Of a stretch of 64,000 nucleotides of DNA, positions 23,603 to 35,476 are shown piece by piece. The position numbers and the translations under genes are program-made. The notes below the pieces were generated by a model. That model was not told the origin of the DNA. It did no database searches and was given only the letters and a program-made list of their open reading frames with translations. Position 1 is the stretch's first letter. Every line of letters starts with the position of its first letter. Location of the stretch: positions 310,001 to 374,000 of the forward strand of contig JALJCO010001157.1 in the NCBI GenBank assembly GCA_023101725.1, in the 5' to 3' direction. This DNA is from Atherinomorus stipes (Eukaryota; Chordata; Actinopteri; Atheriniformes; Atherinidae).

Positions 23603-25134
23603 CACTGTAAAAAAAAACAAAAAACGGTAATATTCTGGCAGCTGGGGCGCCAGAAAAATACCGTAAAATTACAGAGAAAAGCTTTCTAATAAAAATACAG
23701 TAATTTTCCATGATAAAAATACAGTTTATAACTTTGCTTTCACATGAAATCTTTGTTTTTTTTGGCATTTTAAGGTTTATTGAAGGACATTAAGATGTAT
23801 AATAACAAGAAAGTCACCTAGACGTACGGTAAAAGCTGTTAATATTACTGTGGCCAACTCTTCAGGGAGAGAAGTCACTATTGGCTGGTCCAAAGACCGC
23901 TACTGCTGCATTATTATTTGTTTTTAGTACAAATTTACACAGGTAAAGGTTGCACCATGAGTAAGTCCAGAGGCTGTGATAGAACAGCAATTCAACTTTC
24001 AAATAAATTGTGTTGGTTCCTTTCTATACATCATGTAGCATTGGATATGATGATGAGTTTATCTCCTTGAACTGTCTTTTAAACTCATGGTGAAACTTTA
24101 ACATCCAAACTTAAAGACACACAACGGAACTTTTAGCAGTTTTCTCAGTGCCCCCTATCGGCAACTAAACTAGCAACCATCTTGTATCATACCTGCACCG
24201 TGATTCACTCCAGCCAGTAAAAGACAGTCTTATCTTGACTCTTGTTCTGTCCCTTCCTCTCTTCCTCCTGTAATGTTTCTTTACCGAATCCGACATGAAC
24301 GGCGTTCAAAACACTCGCGGGGTTGATACCTGGTTTACATCTGGTTGCTAGTGAGTGACGCGGTGCTGCAACCAATAGTCGGCTGCAACGTCACAGTCGC
24401 GTCTCGGATGGGAATCTTACATACTGCTGTTTCTGAGCCCCGGGACGCCTCTGGGCAGTGACGGCTCGAAAATGCGCATAATGAATGTTGGTGTGACATC
24501 AAAACGAGTCAGAAACACAGATTTTTAAGGTCTAAAAGTTACGTTGTGTGTCTTTAACTGACTTTCTCAGCAACTTCTTCTGAATGTGAACATAACAAAG
24601 GCAGTTAAACACTTAACTCAAATTTTTAGGATAACAATCATAAGAGTCATTTCTGTTGAATTTGCTTTTCCCATGAGCCTTTGTGGTCCTGATATGTTGT
24701 TTTGAAAGTAGCCCCGCCCCCTTTGTTGTTCATGCATGCTAAGCTGAAACAACTTAATAAATTTAGTTTGAGTGAAAGTAAAAACTTGTTTCAGCTTAGA
24801 GAGAGATGTTTTTAAGTTGATTTGACTAAAATAATAATAATCCTCAAACCAAAATAATTAAGTTAGATCAATGTAAAGAAGTCTTTAATATCAATTACAG
24901 CACAGATACACTTTCTTATGTGAAATGAAATGGCATCTTCTTTAAAAAAAAAAAGTGGAAACTTCGTGTCTTTTTACAGTTACAGGCTTTTCATGTTATT
25001 TCATGTGAGACTTGTAAATTCACAGGCTATTTCCATAATTTTATCATTATTTTCTGGATTTTTAAAAAATGGGGAAAAAATGTTAAATATCACAGAAAAA
25101 AAATCTGTGATATTACAGATTTTTTTTAACAGTG
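23603..25134. mobile_element. DNA element with CACTGTAAAAA termini
   Basis: The left end 'CACTGTAAAAAAAAAC' matches the inverted right end '...TTTTTTTAACAGTG' in a 1.5-kb block. The left portion repeats 'aataccgtaaaattacagag'-like motifs typical of a common fish non-autonomous family. The target duplication is not convincing, so the assignment is tentative. It contains a TTAA element. Confidence 0.6.
24115..24553. mobile_element. TTAA-flanked non-autonomous element 3
   Basis: 439 bp between TTAA at 24111-24114 and 24554-24557. The termini 'agacacacaacggaactttt' and (inverted) 'agacacacaacgtaactttt' differ at one position. It is non-coding and nested inside the CACTGTAAAAA element. Confidence 0.88.
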
Positions 25135-25677
25135 CAGCTTTAGGGCACGCTTTGACCACAGCACGCTAAATGAAGAACCCACTGCACATCAGGCTAGTTC
25201 CACTAGCTCATAAGACACACTTTACACAGCATGCATAGTTAACACACCACATAAAAGTAGGAAGTGAAAGAGTGTACTTAGCTTGCCTGCTTGGCGAGAC
25301 CCTCCCCCGGGGTCTGAGCTTGTGCCACCATCCAACTTCCTGGGGAAACAGCTTCGCTGGACAGCGAGAACAGGAACTTATTGACGGCCGAACGAATGCT
25401 ACAGCGGTCACACAGGGAGCGATGGCTGCACGGCACTCTCTACAAAGGGCCCTGATCTAGCTACAGGAGGTGACCAGCCTTCCCTCCTCACGCAGGAACA
25501 TTCTCCCCCTGGCTACCTGTCTTCATCGCCAGCAGCGCTAAATCACTGTGAGCGACACCCACCCCCACTAATGTCGTGTCGCCGAAGGTGTTGCTCTCAT
25601 CTCGCCCACCCACATCTCTCATACTTATCACCTTGTCTACCACAGACTCACTCGTCACAGCTGCACCACATCAGTCA

Positions 25678-26569
25678 TTAAGGTGTCCCTGCTCCTGACA
25701 TCACTGTCATGGTGTCTCTCAGAAGCTCACCACACTTTTCCCCCTTTTCGCAAAAAGGACTAATCCCTGAGTCCCTACGGTGACATCTGATAGTCGCTGG
25801 ACCAAACAGGTAATCTTCGCTGGTGTACTGGGCGCTTCCCTTCCGCTGTTGACTCGTCCCCTGAACATTGTGGCTGTTGCACTCCTGGACAGGATATCGA
25901 CGTACCAGCAGAGGAAGTTGATGCAGACGTTGATGGGACCCCCAACGACCACCTCTTTGTGCTCCCAGCAGGGATCCAGGGCTTCCTGTTCCCCCAACGA
26001 ATTCCTCACTCCAGTAGGGGCATCCTGACTGGGATAACGATGAGGAACCCAGCTGGCACCAAGCCGAACTTATGAGCGCCGTTGTCTTCACGGTATCCAG
26101 ATCGACCGGCCCTCTGGGAATCTGGAGCACTCGTCGCTGTCAAAGGAAACATATAGGGCTTAAGTCTGTTGAAATGCACCACACAATCAGGACCTCCCTC
26201 CACTAGCGCTAGTTTATAGAGTACATCTGTCACCCTTTCAATCACCTGAATAGGGACCTTGTACCTTCTCTGTAATTTGGGGTACAATCCTCGCTTCCTG
26301 GCCTTATTCTGCACCCAGACCAGCTCCCCTACTGAATAATACTGGAAGTTGGCCCTAAAATCATAGGAGCTTTTCTGTCTCTCTGAGGCCCTGGCCTAGT
26401 GTTTTTTAACTGCAGCCACAACTGTAGATAATGTGTCAGAAAGCTTAGACACATAATCATCAACCGCGGAAAACTGTTCCTGAGAGTCCAAGTTCATCAT
26501 GATGTCAATTGGCAACACAATTTCCTGCCCAAACAAACCTTTGTAGGGAGTAAATGTGGCACCTTTTAG
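25678..26569 (-). pseudogene. Gypsy retrotransposon integrase C-terminal region, fragment
   Basis: From 26569 leftward the minus strand encodes TPYKGLFGQEIVLPIDIMM, the end of the integrase core, then an in-frame stop near 26399. It continues with GELVWVQNKARKRGLYPKLQ, YKVPIQVIERVTDVLYKLAL and VVHFNRLKPY. This is the GPY-type DNA-binding tail found in gypsy (Metaviridae) pol proteins, which insert the element's DNA into the genome. The catalytic core and all upstream pol and gag are absent. The stop and frame changes further left show the copy is dead. Confidence 0.85.
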
Positions 26570-26579
26570 TTTTATAACT

Positions 26580-26720
26580 TTTATGTTTTTGCTTTGGAAT
26601 GGGGAGTGTGACTTATTTGTATGTCTGTCACGTGTCTTATGTCTTTTTGGCTACTTTTTTGCTCCTTTGAATTGCCCCTTGGGGACAACGTTATTTGAAT
26701 TGAATTGAATTGAAACCAAA
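26580..26720 (+). repeat. LINE-type 3' tail with (TTGAA)n
   Basis: The sequence 'gaattgccccttggggacaa' followed by repeated TTGAA units (26695-26714) is the usual 3' end of fish L2/jockey-group LINEs. The body of the element is not present. Assignment is by motif only. Confidence 0.5.
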
Positions 26721-29695
26721 CTGTGACTTCTCTTTCCTTTTTCTGTAAGTATGTCTATCACACGCACACACACCCCGTGTATTCATGTGTGCCACTTAAG
26801 GCCTGCAGTTGTACACGTTTTGTTGGTATTCATTGAGCATTCAAGAAGTGAAATGTGGTATTTTCTCTGTGCAAAAACAGTTTCAAATACTCTCGTATGA
26901 ACATGTTTTAATGTCTGTCTGCTGATGCGGGTGGAGACCGTATTGATAAATGCTGAATTGTGGCTAGTGACCGATTGAAAATGCCAGTGATATTAAAGGT
27001 GAAACACTTCCAAACGTGCTCTGTTTACACTTTGAGGAGTGGAGCCACATAGACACTTAAAAACTGTGGAGTATTAGCAGGAGTCTTACTTCCTCTTCTT
27101 CCTCTGTGCATCACCCATGGTCCTCCAGGGGTCAGTAGCAACTGTAGAAAAAAATATATGAAAATGTCATTTATCAAATGAATATTTTTTAAGATCTCCC
27201 AGACATCACAGATGTTTTCTGACCCTTCAGCTCATTTCATTCCTTTTGTTTTATTGGTTTCTTTTTTTCTTAAATGTCAGTATCCCCACAAGCTTTGGAT
27301 GATTCCATGCATTTCAGCTAAAATGAGCCATGCCCAGAGCTCAGTTTTGATTTTTCCTTTGATATAAAGCCATTCATATTTAAATGTGTAAATATGTCAT
27401 AATATAATATTTCATACTTGTTCTTATTTACCTGTAATTATGCACGGCCAAGGTCTGTCTGCATTGGCTTTGGTGCAGGTGAGATGCACATGAAGATTTT
27501 TTGCATGCATGCATGCAAAAAGAAAATCCTAAAACTGGAGCTCTACAAATGTTATGTTACTGTTGTCCTTTTATTATCTATTTAACCTTTATTTTACAAT
27601 TGTTTTTGCCCATCATTTTTCCAGCCTTTTACTGCTCCTGTTCCAACCTTTTACACATGGCTGCAATCACATTCACAATCACTCCAACTACTCTCCATAA
27701 AACGGTAAAATACTCAGTTCCAACATCTGATACGTTGTTCATGTTCCATCAGAAATAAGACATATTTGGATGAGGTATACAAATAATTACACCCTATTTC
27801 CATTTGTATTTCAGTCTCCAGACTGTGGGATTCGAGGCAGGCAGATTCTGTACGTATTCACTGATTAGTTCATAGTTGTTCAAATGTAATCTGACCTCTC
27901 TTAAAATTGTACATTAATATAAATTGACATTACAGTTAATTGAATTTTTTAATTGAGTGTCTAGAAAGTGTCTAGAAAGTGGCCATTTTACCTGATGTCA
28001 CTCTGTCTTATTCCACCAACCTTTTTGCGCTGGTCTGTTCCATGCTTTTCACTCGAAGTTCGGTTAGCACTCAGCTTGCTCCTCGCAAACGCAGATAGCC
28101 TGAGCATCAGGTGTAGCCAGGCTAAAGGCTTGTATCACGTTGTGGCCAGCTGATTTCTCTACTAACATTCTTTTCTTTTCTTTTTGTTTTCTCTTTAAAA
28201 AAATAAAAACCAAACAAACAAACAAGCAAACAAAAAAATGTGCAACGTTGCACTTCACGCGAATATAGGCTTCAGTAGCCTAGAGTGAAACCAGAAGTTT
28301 AAAAAAATGTATTATCTGTATGTACATACACACACATATATAAGGGAAGGTCTCACTTCACAGATAAATGATCAAGATCTGTGATGGGCTACCTTCCTCA
28401 ATATTTTTTTTGTAATGCCACGTGTTGTTTAATCCGCTACAATTCTTTACAGCACTTCAAGCGGTGCAAGCTCAGCCCTCTGCTCTGCTCACAGTAGGTT
28501 CATTGCAACGTCCGAAACTGTGTGTCCCTTTTAACTACCTTTTTTAAATTAAAAAAATTCCGCTTTTATAATTGCCTGTCCGTGGACTTCAAGGGACGCA
28601 ACGAGTCCACTTGTAGCTCCCTCGCTTCTGGCAGCGGAGACAGCCCAGTTGACGTCACCTGACAGCTACGTTCCTTATTTACACACACACACATAAAAAA
28701 AACGAACTTTCTTCTAGGAAGCTCCCAAGAAGGAAAAAGGTTGTAATGTTACGCGTTTGTAAATAGATTACAATGTTTCAAGGATCCATGTTCCCTTTCC
28801 TTAACTTTGTCCAACTTGCGCATGCGCAGTGTCTCGCTCAAACAGGTGATGGCTGGCTGATGACTGTGTCCTGACATTGCCGAATTCCATGCCAAAACGG
28901 TGAGTGCATGCAGCATTTGCTTAGTCGTTAGTGCTTTTATACAAGCCCTCCTAATTTGATTGTTGAGTAAGCCATCTAATTTTTCAAGCAACTGCTTTTG
29001 TCTTGCAAAATTGGTTTAGCAATGGCCTTTCTGAGAGATTTCTCTTGGCAACTGCGCAAAGCTAGTGTGGCTATTTACGCAGGCCTTGACCAGGCCTTTA
29101 ATAAGTATTAGATATGTTTTATGAAATTAATTTGATAGTTTTCTATTTTTGACCGTGCAGGGACACAACTGAAGAGTTCCACCACGTCGTCATTTATACA
29201 GGCCTTAACTAGGCCTTTTAATAACTATTAGATATGAAAATGTTTTCTTTGTATGTTTATTTGCTCAGACGATTGCACCACCTGCACCTTGCACCAAACA
29301 TGCAATGGATTTATCAGATTATTTAAAAAAAAGACAAAAAAAAAAATGAAGCACTTGGACACGTGCATATGTACATGAATGTATGGATTTAATCAACATA
29401 TTTGCCTTTAAATTTCTGCAGAATTCCTGCAAAATCTAGATTTTTGAAAAGGCAACAAAATGGTAAGCGGATATACCATCAATATACTTTGATAACTCTC
29501 TGATTTATCACCCCATTTTGCACACATCCATGCGTTTTTGTACTTTCTGCTCCTTTCAGAGCCAATCTACTGCAATGAATGGTAATTGTGTGGTATTTGT
29601 TTGAAATCATTTGTCAAGTTAAAGGAGAACCTGGAAAAGGCTCACTGGGTTGAAAATAAAGATGAGCTCAGTCTTCTCATAGACTTTGGCAGAGC
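26721..29695. other. No gene recognised
   Basis: AT-rich sequence with short frames. A diverged pair of segments lies about 119 bp apart ('caggccttgaccaggccttt' near 29080 and 'caggccttaactaggccttt' near 29199), probably an old tandem duplication. Short microsatellites (AAAC near 28205; AC near 28680) are present. Confidence 0.35.
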
Positions 29696-29703
29696 TCGGT
29701 TAG

Positions 29704-29916
29704 CAGTGGCGTTGCTAAGGTCTTATGAGGCTCCAAGCAAAAGGCATGGGGTGGGGGCCCAACAAGGGGGTTTTCTACTATGGTGTCATTTCATTGCAAA
29801 GTAAATGCCCATTCTTGTCATTGCTGTGCAGTACAATTTGTCAGCCCTTGGTGGCCCCCAAGAGAAAGGGGGTGCAAGCAACTGCCTGGCTTGCCTGTCC
29901 ACAAGCCCCGCCCCTG
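29704..29916. mobile_element. hAT-type MITE, 213 bp, perfect 8-bp duplication
   Basis: 'tcggttag' occurs immediately before (29696-29703) and after (29917-29924) the element. The ends 'CAGTGGCG' and, inverted, 'CAGGGGCG' fit hAT termini. The interior is non-coding. Confidence 0.88.
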
Positions 29917-30063
29917 TCGGTTAGTGTGAGCTTTTGTGCACGTTTGTGTCTGCGCGTGGGTGTTTGTTTCGAAAAACCCTCGTCTTTCTGTCCTCAGGTG
30001 TGATTTAACATTGACCTGCCCTATGTGTGGCCAGACCCAGCTTGTGGCCCTTGATAGGCATTT

Positions 30064-33000
30064 GTGGTGTAGTATAGGTGTGGTGTAGTATAGCTGTAGT
30101 ACAGATGTCGTGTAGTATAGGTGTGGTGTAGTATAGGCGTGGTGTAGTATAGGTGTTGTGTAGCATAAGTGTGTTGTATTGTAGCAGTAGTATAGGCGTG
30201 GTGTAGTATAGGCGTGGTGTAGTATAGGTGTTGTGTAGCATAAGTGTGTTGTATTGTAGCAGTAGTATAGGCGTGGTGTAGTATAGGCGGTTTAGTACAG
30301 ATGTGGTGTAGTACAGATGTGGTGTAGTATAGGCGTGGTGTAGTATAGGTGGTTTAGTACAGATGTGGTGTAGTACAGATGTGGTGTAGTATAGGCGTTG
30401 TGTAGCATAAGTCTGTTGTATTGTAGCAGTAGTACAGATGTGGTGTAGTATAGGCGTTGTGTAGCATAAGTGTGTTATATTGTATCAGTAGTACAGATGT
30501 GGTGTAGTATAGGTGTGTAGCATAAGTCTGTTGTATTGTAGCAGTAGTACAGATGTGGTGTAGTATAGGCGTGGTATAGTATAGGTATTGTGTAGCATAA
30601 GTGTGTTATATTGTATCAGTAGTACAGATGTGGTGTAGTATAGGTGTGTAGCATAAGTGTGTTGTATTGTAGCAGTAGTACAGATGTGGTGTAGTATAGG
30701 TGTGGTGTAGTAAAGGTGTTGTGTAGCATAAGTGTGTTGTACTGTAGCAGTAGTACAGATGTGGTGTAGTATAGGTGTGGTGTAGTATGGGTGTGTAGCA
30801 TAAGTGTGTTGTATTGTATCAGTAGTACAGATGTGGTGTAGTATAGGTGTGGTGTAGTATAGGTGTGTAGCATAAGTGTGTTATATTGTAGCAGTAGTAC
30901 AGATGTGGTGTAGTATAGGCGTTGTGTAGCATAAGTGTGTTGTATTGTAGCAGTAGTATAGGCGTGGTGTAGTATAGGTGTTGTGTAGCATAAGTGTGTT
31001 GTATTGTAGCAGTAGTACAGATGTGGTTTAGTATAGGTGTGGTATAGTATAGGTGTGTAGCATAAGTGTGTTATATTGTATCAGTAGTACAGATGTGGTG
31101 TAGTATAGGTGTGGTGTAGTATAGGTGTGTAGCATAAGTGTGTTGTATTGTAGCAGTAGTACAGATGTGGTGTAGTATAGGCGTGGTGTAGTATAGGTGT
31201 TGTGTAGCATAAGTGTGTTGTACTGTAGCAGTAGTACAGATGTGGTGTAGTATAGGTGTTTAGCATAAGTGTGTTGTATTGTAGCAGTAGTACAGATGTG
31301 GTTTAGTATAGGTGTGGTGTAGTATAGGTGTTGTGTAGCATAAGTGTGTTGTATTGTAGCAGTAGTACAGATGTGGTGTAGTATAGGCGTGGTGTAGTAT
31401 AGGTGGTTTAGTACAGATGTGGTGTGTAGGTGTGGTGTAGTATAGGTGTTGTGTAGCATAAGGTGTTATATTGTATCAGTAGTACAGATGTGGTGTAGTA
31501 TAGGTGTGGTGTAGTATGGGTGTGTAGCATAAGTGTGTTGTATTGTATCAGTAGTACAGATGTGGTGTAGTATAGGTGTGGTGTAGTATAGGTGTGTAGC
31601 ATAAGTGTGTTATATTGTAGCAGTAGTACAGATGTGGTGTAGTATAGGCGTTGTGTAGCATAAGTGTGTTGTATTGTAGCAGTAGTATAGGCGTGGTGTA
31701 GTATAGGTGTTGTGTAGCATAAGTGTGTTGTATTGTAGCAGTAGTACAGATGTGGTTTAGTATAGGTGTGGTATAGTATAGGTGTGTAGCATAAGTGTGT
31801 TATATTGTATCAGTAGTACAGATGTGGTGTAGTATAGCTGTGGTGTAGTATAGGTGTGTAGCATAAGTGTGTTGTATTGTAGCAGTAGTACAGATGTGGT
31901 GTAGTATAGGCGTGGTGTAGTATAGGTGTTGTGTAGCATAAGTGTGTTGTACTGTAGCAGTAGTACAGATGTGGTGTAGTATAGGTGTTTAGCATAAGTG
32001 TGTTGTATTGTAGCAGTAGTACAGATGTGGTTTAGTATAGGTGTGGTGTAGTATAGGTGTTGTGTAGCATAAGTGTGTTGTATTGTAGCAGTAGTACAGA
32101 TGTGGTGTAGTATAGGCGTGGTGTAGTATAGGTGGTTTAGTACAGATGTGGTGTAGTATAGGTGTGGTGTAGTATAGGTGTTGTGTAGCATAAGTGTGTT
32201 ATATTGTATCAGTAGTACAGATGTGGTGTAGTATAGGTGTGGTGTAGTATAGGCGTTGTGTAGCATAAGTGTGTTATATTGTATCAGTAGTACAGATGTG
32301 GTGTAGTATAGGTGTGGTGTAGTATAGGTGTTGTGTAGCATAAGTGTGTTATATTGTATCAGTAGTACAGATGTGGTGTAGTATAGGTGTGGTATAGTAT
32401 AGGTGTTTAGCATAAGTGTGTTGTATTGTAGCATTAGTACAGATGTGGTGTAGTATAGGCGTGGTGTAGTATAGGTGGTTTAGTACAGATGTGGTGTAGT
32501 ATAGGCGTGGTGTAGTATAGGTGTTGTGTAGCATAAGTGTGTTATATTGTAGCAGTAGTACAGATGTGGTGTAGTATAGGTGTGGTGGAGTATAGGTGTT
32601 GTGTAGCATAAGTGTGTTGTATTGTAGCTGTAGTATAGATGTTGTGTAGTATAGGTGTGGTGTAGTATAGGTGTGGTGTAGCATAAGTGTGGTGTATTGT
32701 AGCAGTAGTACAGATGTGGTGTAGTATAGGTGTGGTGTAGTATAGGTGTTGTGTAGCATAAGTGTGTTGTATTGTAGCTGTAGTATAGATGTTGTGTAGT
32801 ATAGGTGTGGTGTAGTATAGGTGTGGTGTAGCATAAGTGTGGTGTATTGTAGCAGTAGTACAGATGTGGTGTAGTATAGGTGTGGTGTAGTATAGGTGTG
32901 GTGTAGCATAAGTGTGGTGTATTGTAGCAGTAGTACAGATGTGGTGTAGTATAGGTGTGGTGTAGTATAGGTGTTGTGTAGCATAAGTGTGTTGTATTGT

Positions 33001-33283
33001 AGCTGTAGTATAGATGTTGTGTAGTATAGGTGTGGTGTAGTATAGGTGTGGTGTAGTATAGGTGTGGTGTAGCATAAGTGTGGTGTATTGTAGCAGTAGT
33101 ACAGGTATGGTGTAGTATAGGTGTGGTGTAGCATAAGTGTGTTGTATTGTAGCTGTAGTATAGATGTTGTGTAGCATAGGTGAGGTGTAGTATACAGTAG
33201 GTGTGGTGTAGTATATTTGTCATGTAGTATAGGTCTGGTTTAGTGTATACTACGTTTGGTGTAGTATAGCTGTGGTGTAGTAA
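30064..33283. repeat. 3.2-kb satellite of 'GTGTAGTATAGG'-type units with higher-order structure
   Basis: Short units such as 'GTGTGGTGTAGTATAG' alternate with 'GTAGCATAAGTGTGTTGTAT' and 'GTAGCAGTAGTACAGATGTG' blocks to make larger repeats of roughly 80-150 bp. Sequence around 30780-31500 is repeated 729 bp further on, as aligned landmarks 30873/31602 and 31266/31995 show. On the minus strand long open frames rich in TTPHLYY and LLQYNT arise because the unit lacks stops. They are not evidence of a protein. Confidence 0.95.
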
Positions 33284-33428
33284 CGTGGGTAACGACATAC
33301 CTCTGGCTTCCAAGCTGCAGCCAGACTCTACTCCACTCTCGTTGCTGTTTAATCACTTTTTTGCAGATGATCACTTTTTGGCACAACACCGGCAGCCATG
33401 CAGTAGTTTGTGGAAAAAACTGAGGGTG
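33284..33428. repeat. Spacer between satellite arrays, copy 1
   Basis: About 145 bp containing 'gggtaacgacatacctctgg', 'cttccaagctgcagccagac' and 'actttttggcacaacac'. It is nearly the same as 34583-34740, which ends the second array. Confidence 0.9.
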
Positions 33429-34582
33429 TACAGGTGTGGTGTAGTATAGGTGTGGTGTAGTATAGGTGTGGTATAGTACAGGTGTGCTGTAGTACAGGTG
33501 TGGTGTAGTAGGTGTGATGTAGTACAGGTGTGGTGTAGTACAGGTGTGGTGTAGTATAGGTGTGGTGTAGTATAGGTGTGGTATAGTACAGGTGTGCTGT
33601 AGTACAGGTGTGCTGTAGTACAGGTGTGGTGTAGTACAGGTGTGGTGTAGTACAGGTGTGGTGTAGTATAGGTGTGGTGTAGTATAGGTGTGCTGTAGTA
33701 CAGGTGTGGTGTAGTATAGGTGTGGTGTAGTATAGGTGTGGTATAGTACAGGTGTGGTGTAGTACAGGTGTGGTGTAGTATAGGTGTGGTGTAGTACAGG
33801 TGTGCTGTAGTACAGGTGTGGTGTAGTATAGGTGTGGTATAGTACAGGTGTGGTGTAGTACAGGTGTGGTATAGTACAGGTGTGCTGTAGTACAGGTGTG
33901 GTGTAGTATAGGTTTGGTGGAGTATAGGTGTGGTAAAGTACAGGTGTGCTGTAGTACAGGTGTGCTGTAGTACAGGTGTGGTGTAGTACAGGTGTGGTGT
34001 AGTACAGGTGTGGTGTAGTATAGGTGTGGTGTAGTACAGGTGTGGTGTAGTATAGGTGTGGTATAGTACAGGTGTGGTATAGTACAGGTGTGCTGTAGTA
34101 CAGGTGTGGTGTAGTATAGGTTTGGTGGAGTATAGGTGTGGTAAAGTACAGGTGTGCTGTAGTACAGGTGTGGTGTAGTACAGGTGTGGTGTAGTACAGG
34201 TGTGGTGTAGTACAGGTGTGGTGTAGTATAGGTTTGGTGGAGTATAGGTGTGGTAAAGTACAGGTGTGCTGTAGTACAGGTGTGCTGTAGTACAGGTGTG
34301 GTGTAGTATAGGTGTGGTGTAGTACAGGTGTGCTGTAGTACAGGTGTGGTGTAGTACAGGTGTAGTGTAGTATAGGTGTGGTGAAGTACAGGTGTGCTGT
34401 AGTACAGGTGTGGTGTAGTACAGGTGTGGTGTAGTACAGGTGTGGTGTAGTATAGGTGTGGTGTAGTACAGGTGTGGTGTAGTACAGGTGTGCTGTAGTA
34501 CAGGTGTGGTGTAGTATAGGTGTGGTGTAGTACAGGTGTAGTGTAGTATAGGTGTGGTGAAGTACAGGTGTAGTGTAGTATT
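33429..34582. repeat. 1.15-kb array of the 16-bp unit CAGGTGTGGTGTAGTA
   Basis: About 70 head-to-tail copies of a 16-bp unit, varying mainly at ctg/gtg, tat/tac and the third position of 'ggtgta/ggtata'. Because 3 x 16 = 48, the minus strand is open in more than one frame for over 400 codons with a 16-residue period (PVLHHTCTTPHLYYTT). It is related to the array on its left but more homogeneous. Confidence 0.95.
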
Positions 34583-34740
34583 GTGGGTAACGACATGCCT
34601 CTGGCTTCCAAGCTGCAGCCAGACTCTCCTCCGCTCACGTGGCTGTTTAATTAGTTTTTGGCAGACAATCACTTTTTGGCACAACACTGGCAGCTGTGCA
34701 GTTGTTTGTGCAAGAAAGTGAGGGAGCGACACGAGTCGCA
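34583..34740. repeat. Spacer between satellite arrays, copy 2
   Basis: The partner of 33284-33428. Differences include 'catgcctctgg' for 'catacctctgg' and 'cagctgtgcagttg' for 'cagccatgcagtag'. Confidence 0.9.
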
Positions 34741-35222
34741 TTCCAGAGATTCACAGGCTTCATTTCTACTCACAGTTTCAGACTTGTGAACAATCTTTTT
34801 CTTTTTAACTATCTTGTCATGGTCTCTCCGACTGATTCCGCGTCTGCTGTCCGTGTTCATCTACCGAGACCTTACATAGCACCTGTCACCGAATGTTGTT
34901 TGTCTGAGTGGAGGGGGCGTGGCTTTGCCATAGGGCAATTATTGATATGTGTTATTATGTGTGTGTGAATAAAGTAAAGTAAGTCAGTAAACTCTGCATT
35001 CAGATGCAGAAAAGAATCTGATGAGGCTGTTTTGGTCAGAATGAAGCGTCCCATCCATCATTTCAGCAGATGTCTGTGTGTGTGCGCAGACATCCCAACA
35101 AGCAGGACATTGAGTGTTGTGTTCAGGTCGTTCTGCATGCTGCAGCCACACACTCAGATCATGCTGCCCTCACTCTGCCATCAATACACATTCTGACACA
35201 ACGATGGTGGAAGGTACAAATG
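34741..35222. other. No gene recognised
   Basis: Ordinary composition. 'aataaagtaaagtaag' at about 34970 resembles a polyadenylation signal but no gene leads to it. Confidence 0.3.
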
Positions 35223-35476
35223 TACAGTGGGGCAAAAAAGTATTTAGTCAGCCACCAATTGTACAAGTTCTCCCACTTACAAAGATGAGAGAGGCCTGTA
35301 ATTGTCATCATGGTATACCTCAACTGTGAGAGACAGAATGAGAAAAAAACATCCAGAAAATCACATTGTCTGTTTTTTAAAGAATTTTTTTGCAGATTAT
35401 GGTGGAAAATAGGTATTTGGTCACCTACAAACAAGCAAGATTTCTGGCTCTCACAGAGCTGTAACTTCTTCTTTAA

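Larger units (their letters stand above)
23417..25472 (-). mobile_element. Putative 3' LTR of a gypsy-type retrotransposon, interrupted
   Basis: Reading the minus strand after the integrase fragment, a purine-rich stretch ('gaggagggaagg', 25474-25486) is followed by TG, as at a polypurine tract and LTR start. An AATAAA in minus sense lies near 23432-23437. The LTR identity is inferred from position; no second LTR is in the window to compare. A hAT-like element (23603-25134) would sit inside it, leaving an LTR of about 0.5 kb. Confidence 0.45.

Noticed and set aside
28064..28258. Short hydrophobic minus-strand frame
   Set aside because: Sixty-four codons with a low-complexity Lys stretch from an A-rich tract; no supporting context.
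30616..33313. Minus-strand frames of up to 277 codons rich in Tyr, Thr and His
   Set aside because: Produced by satellite units lacking stop codons; three frames give the same cyclic peptide.
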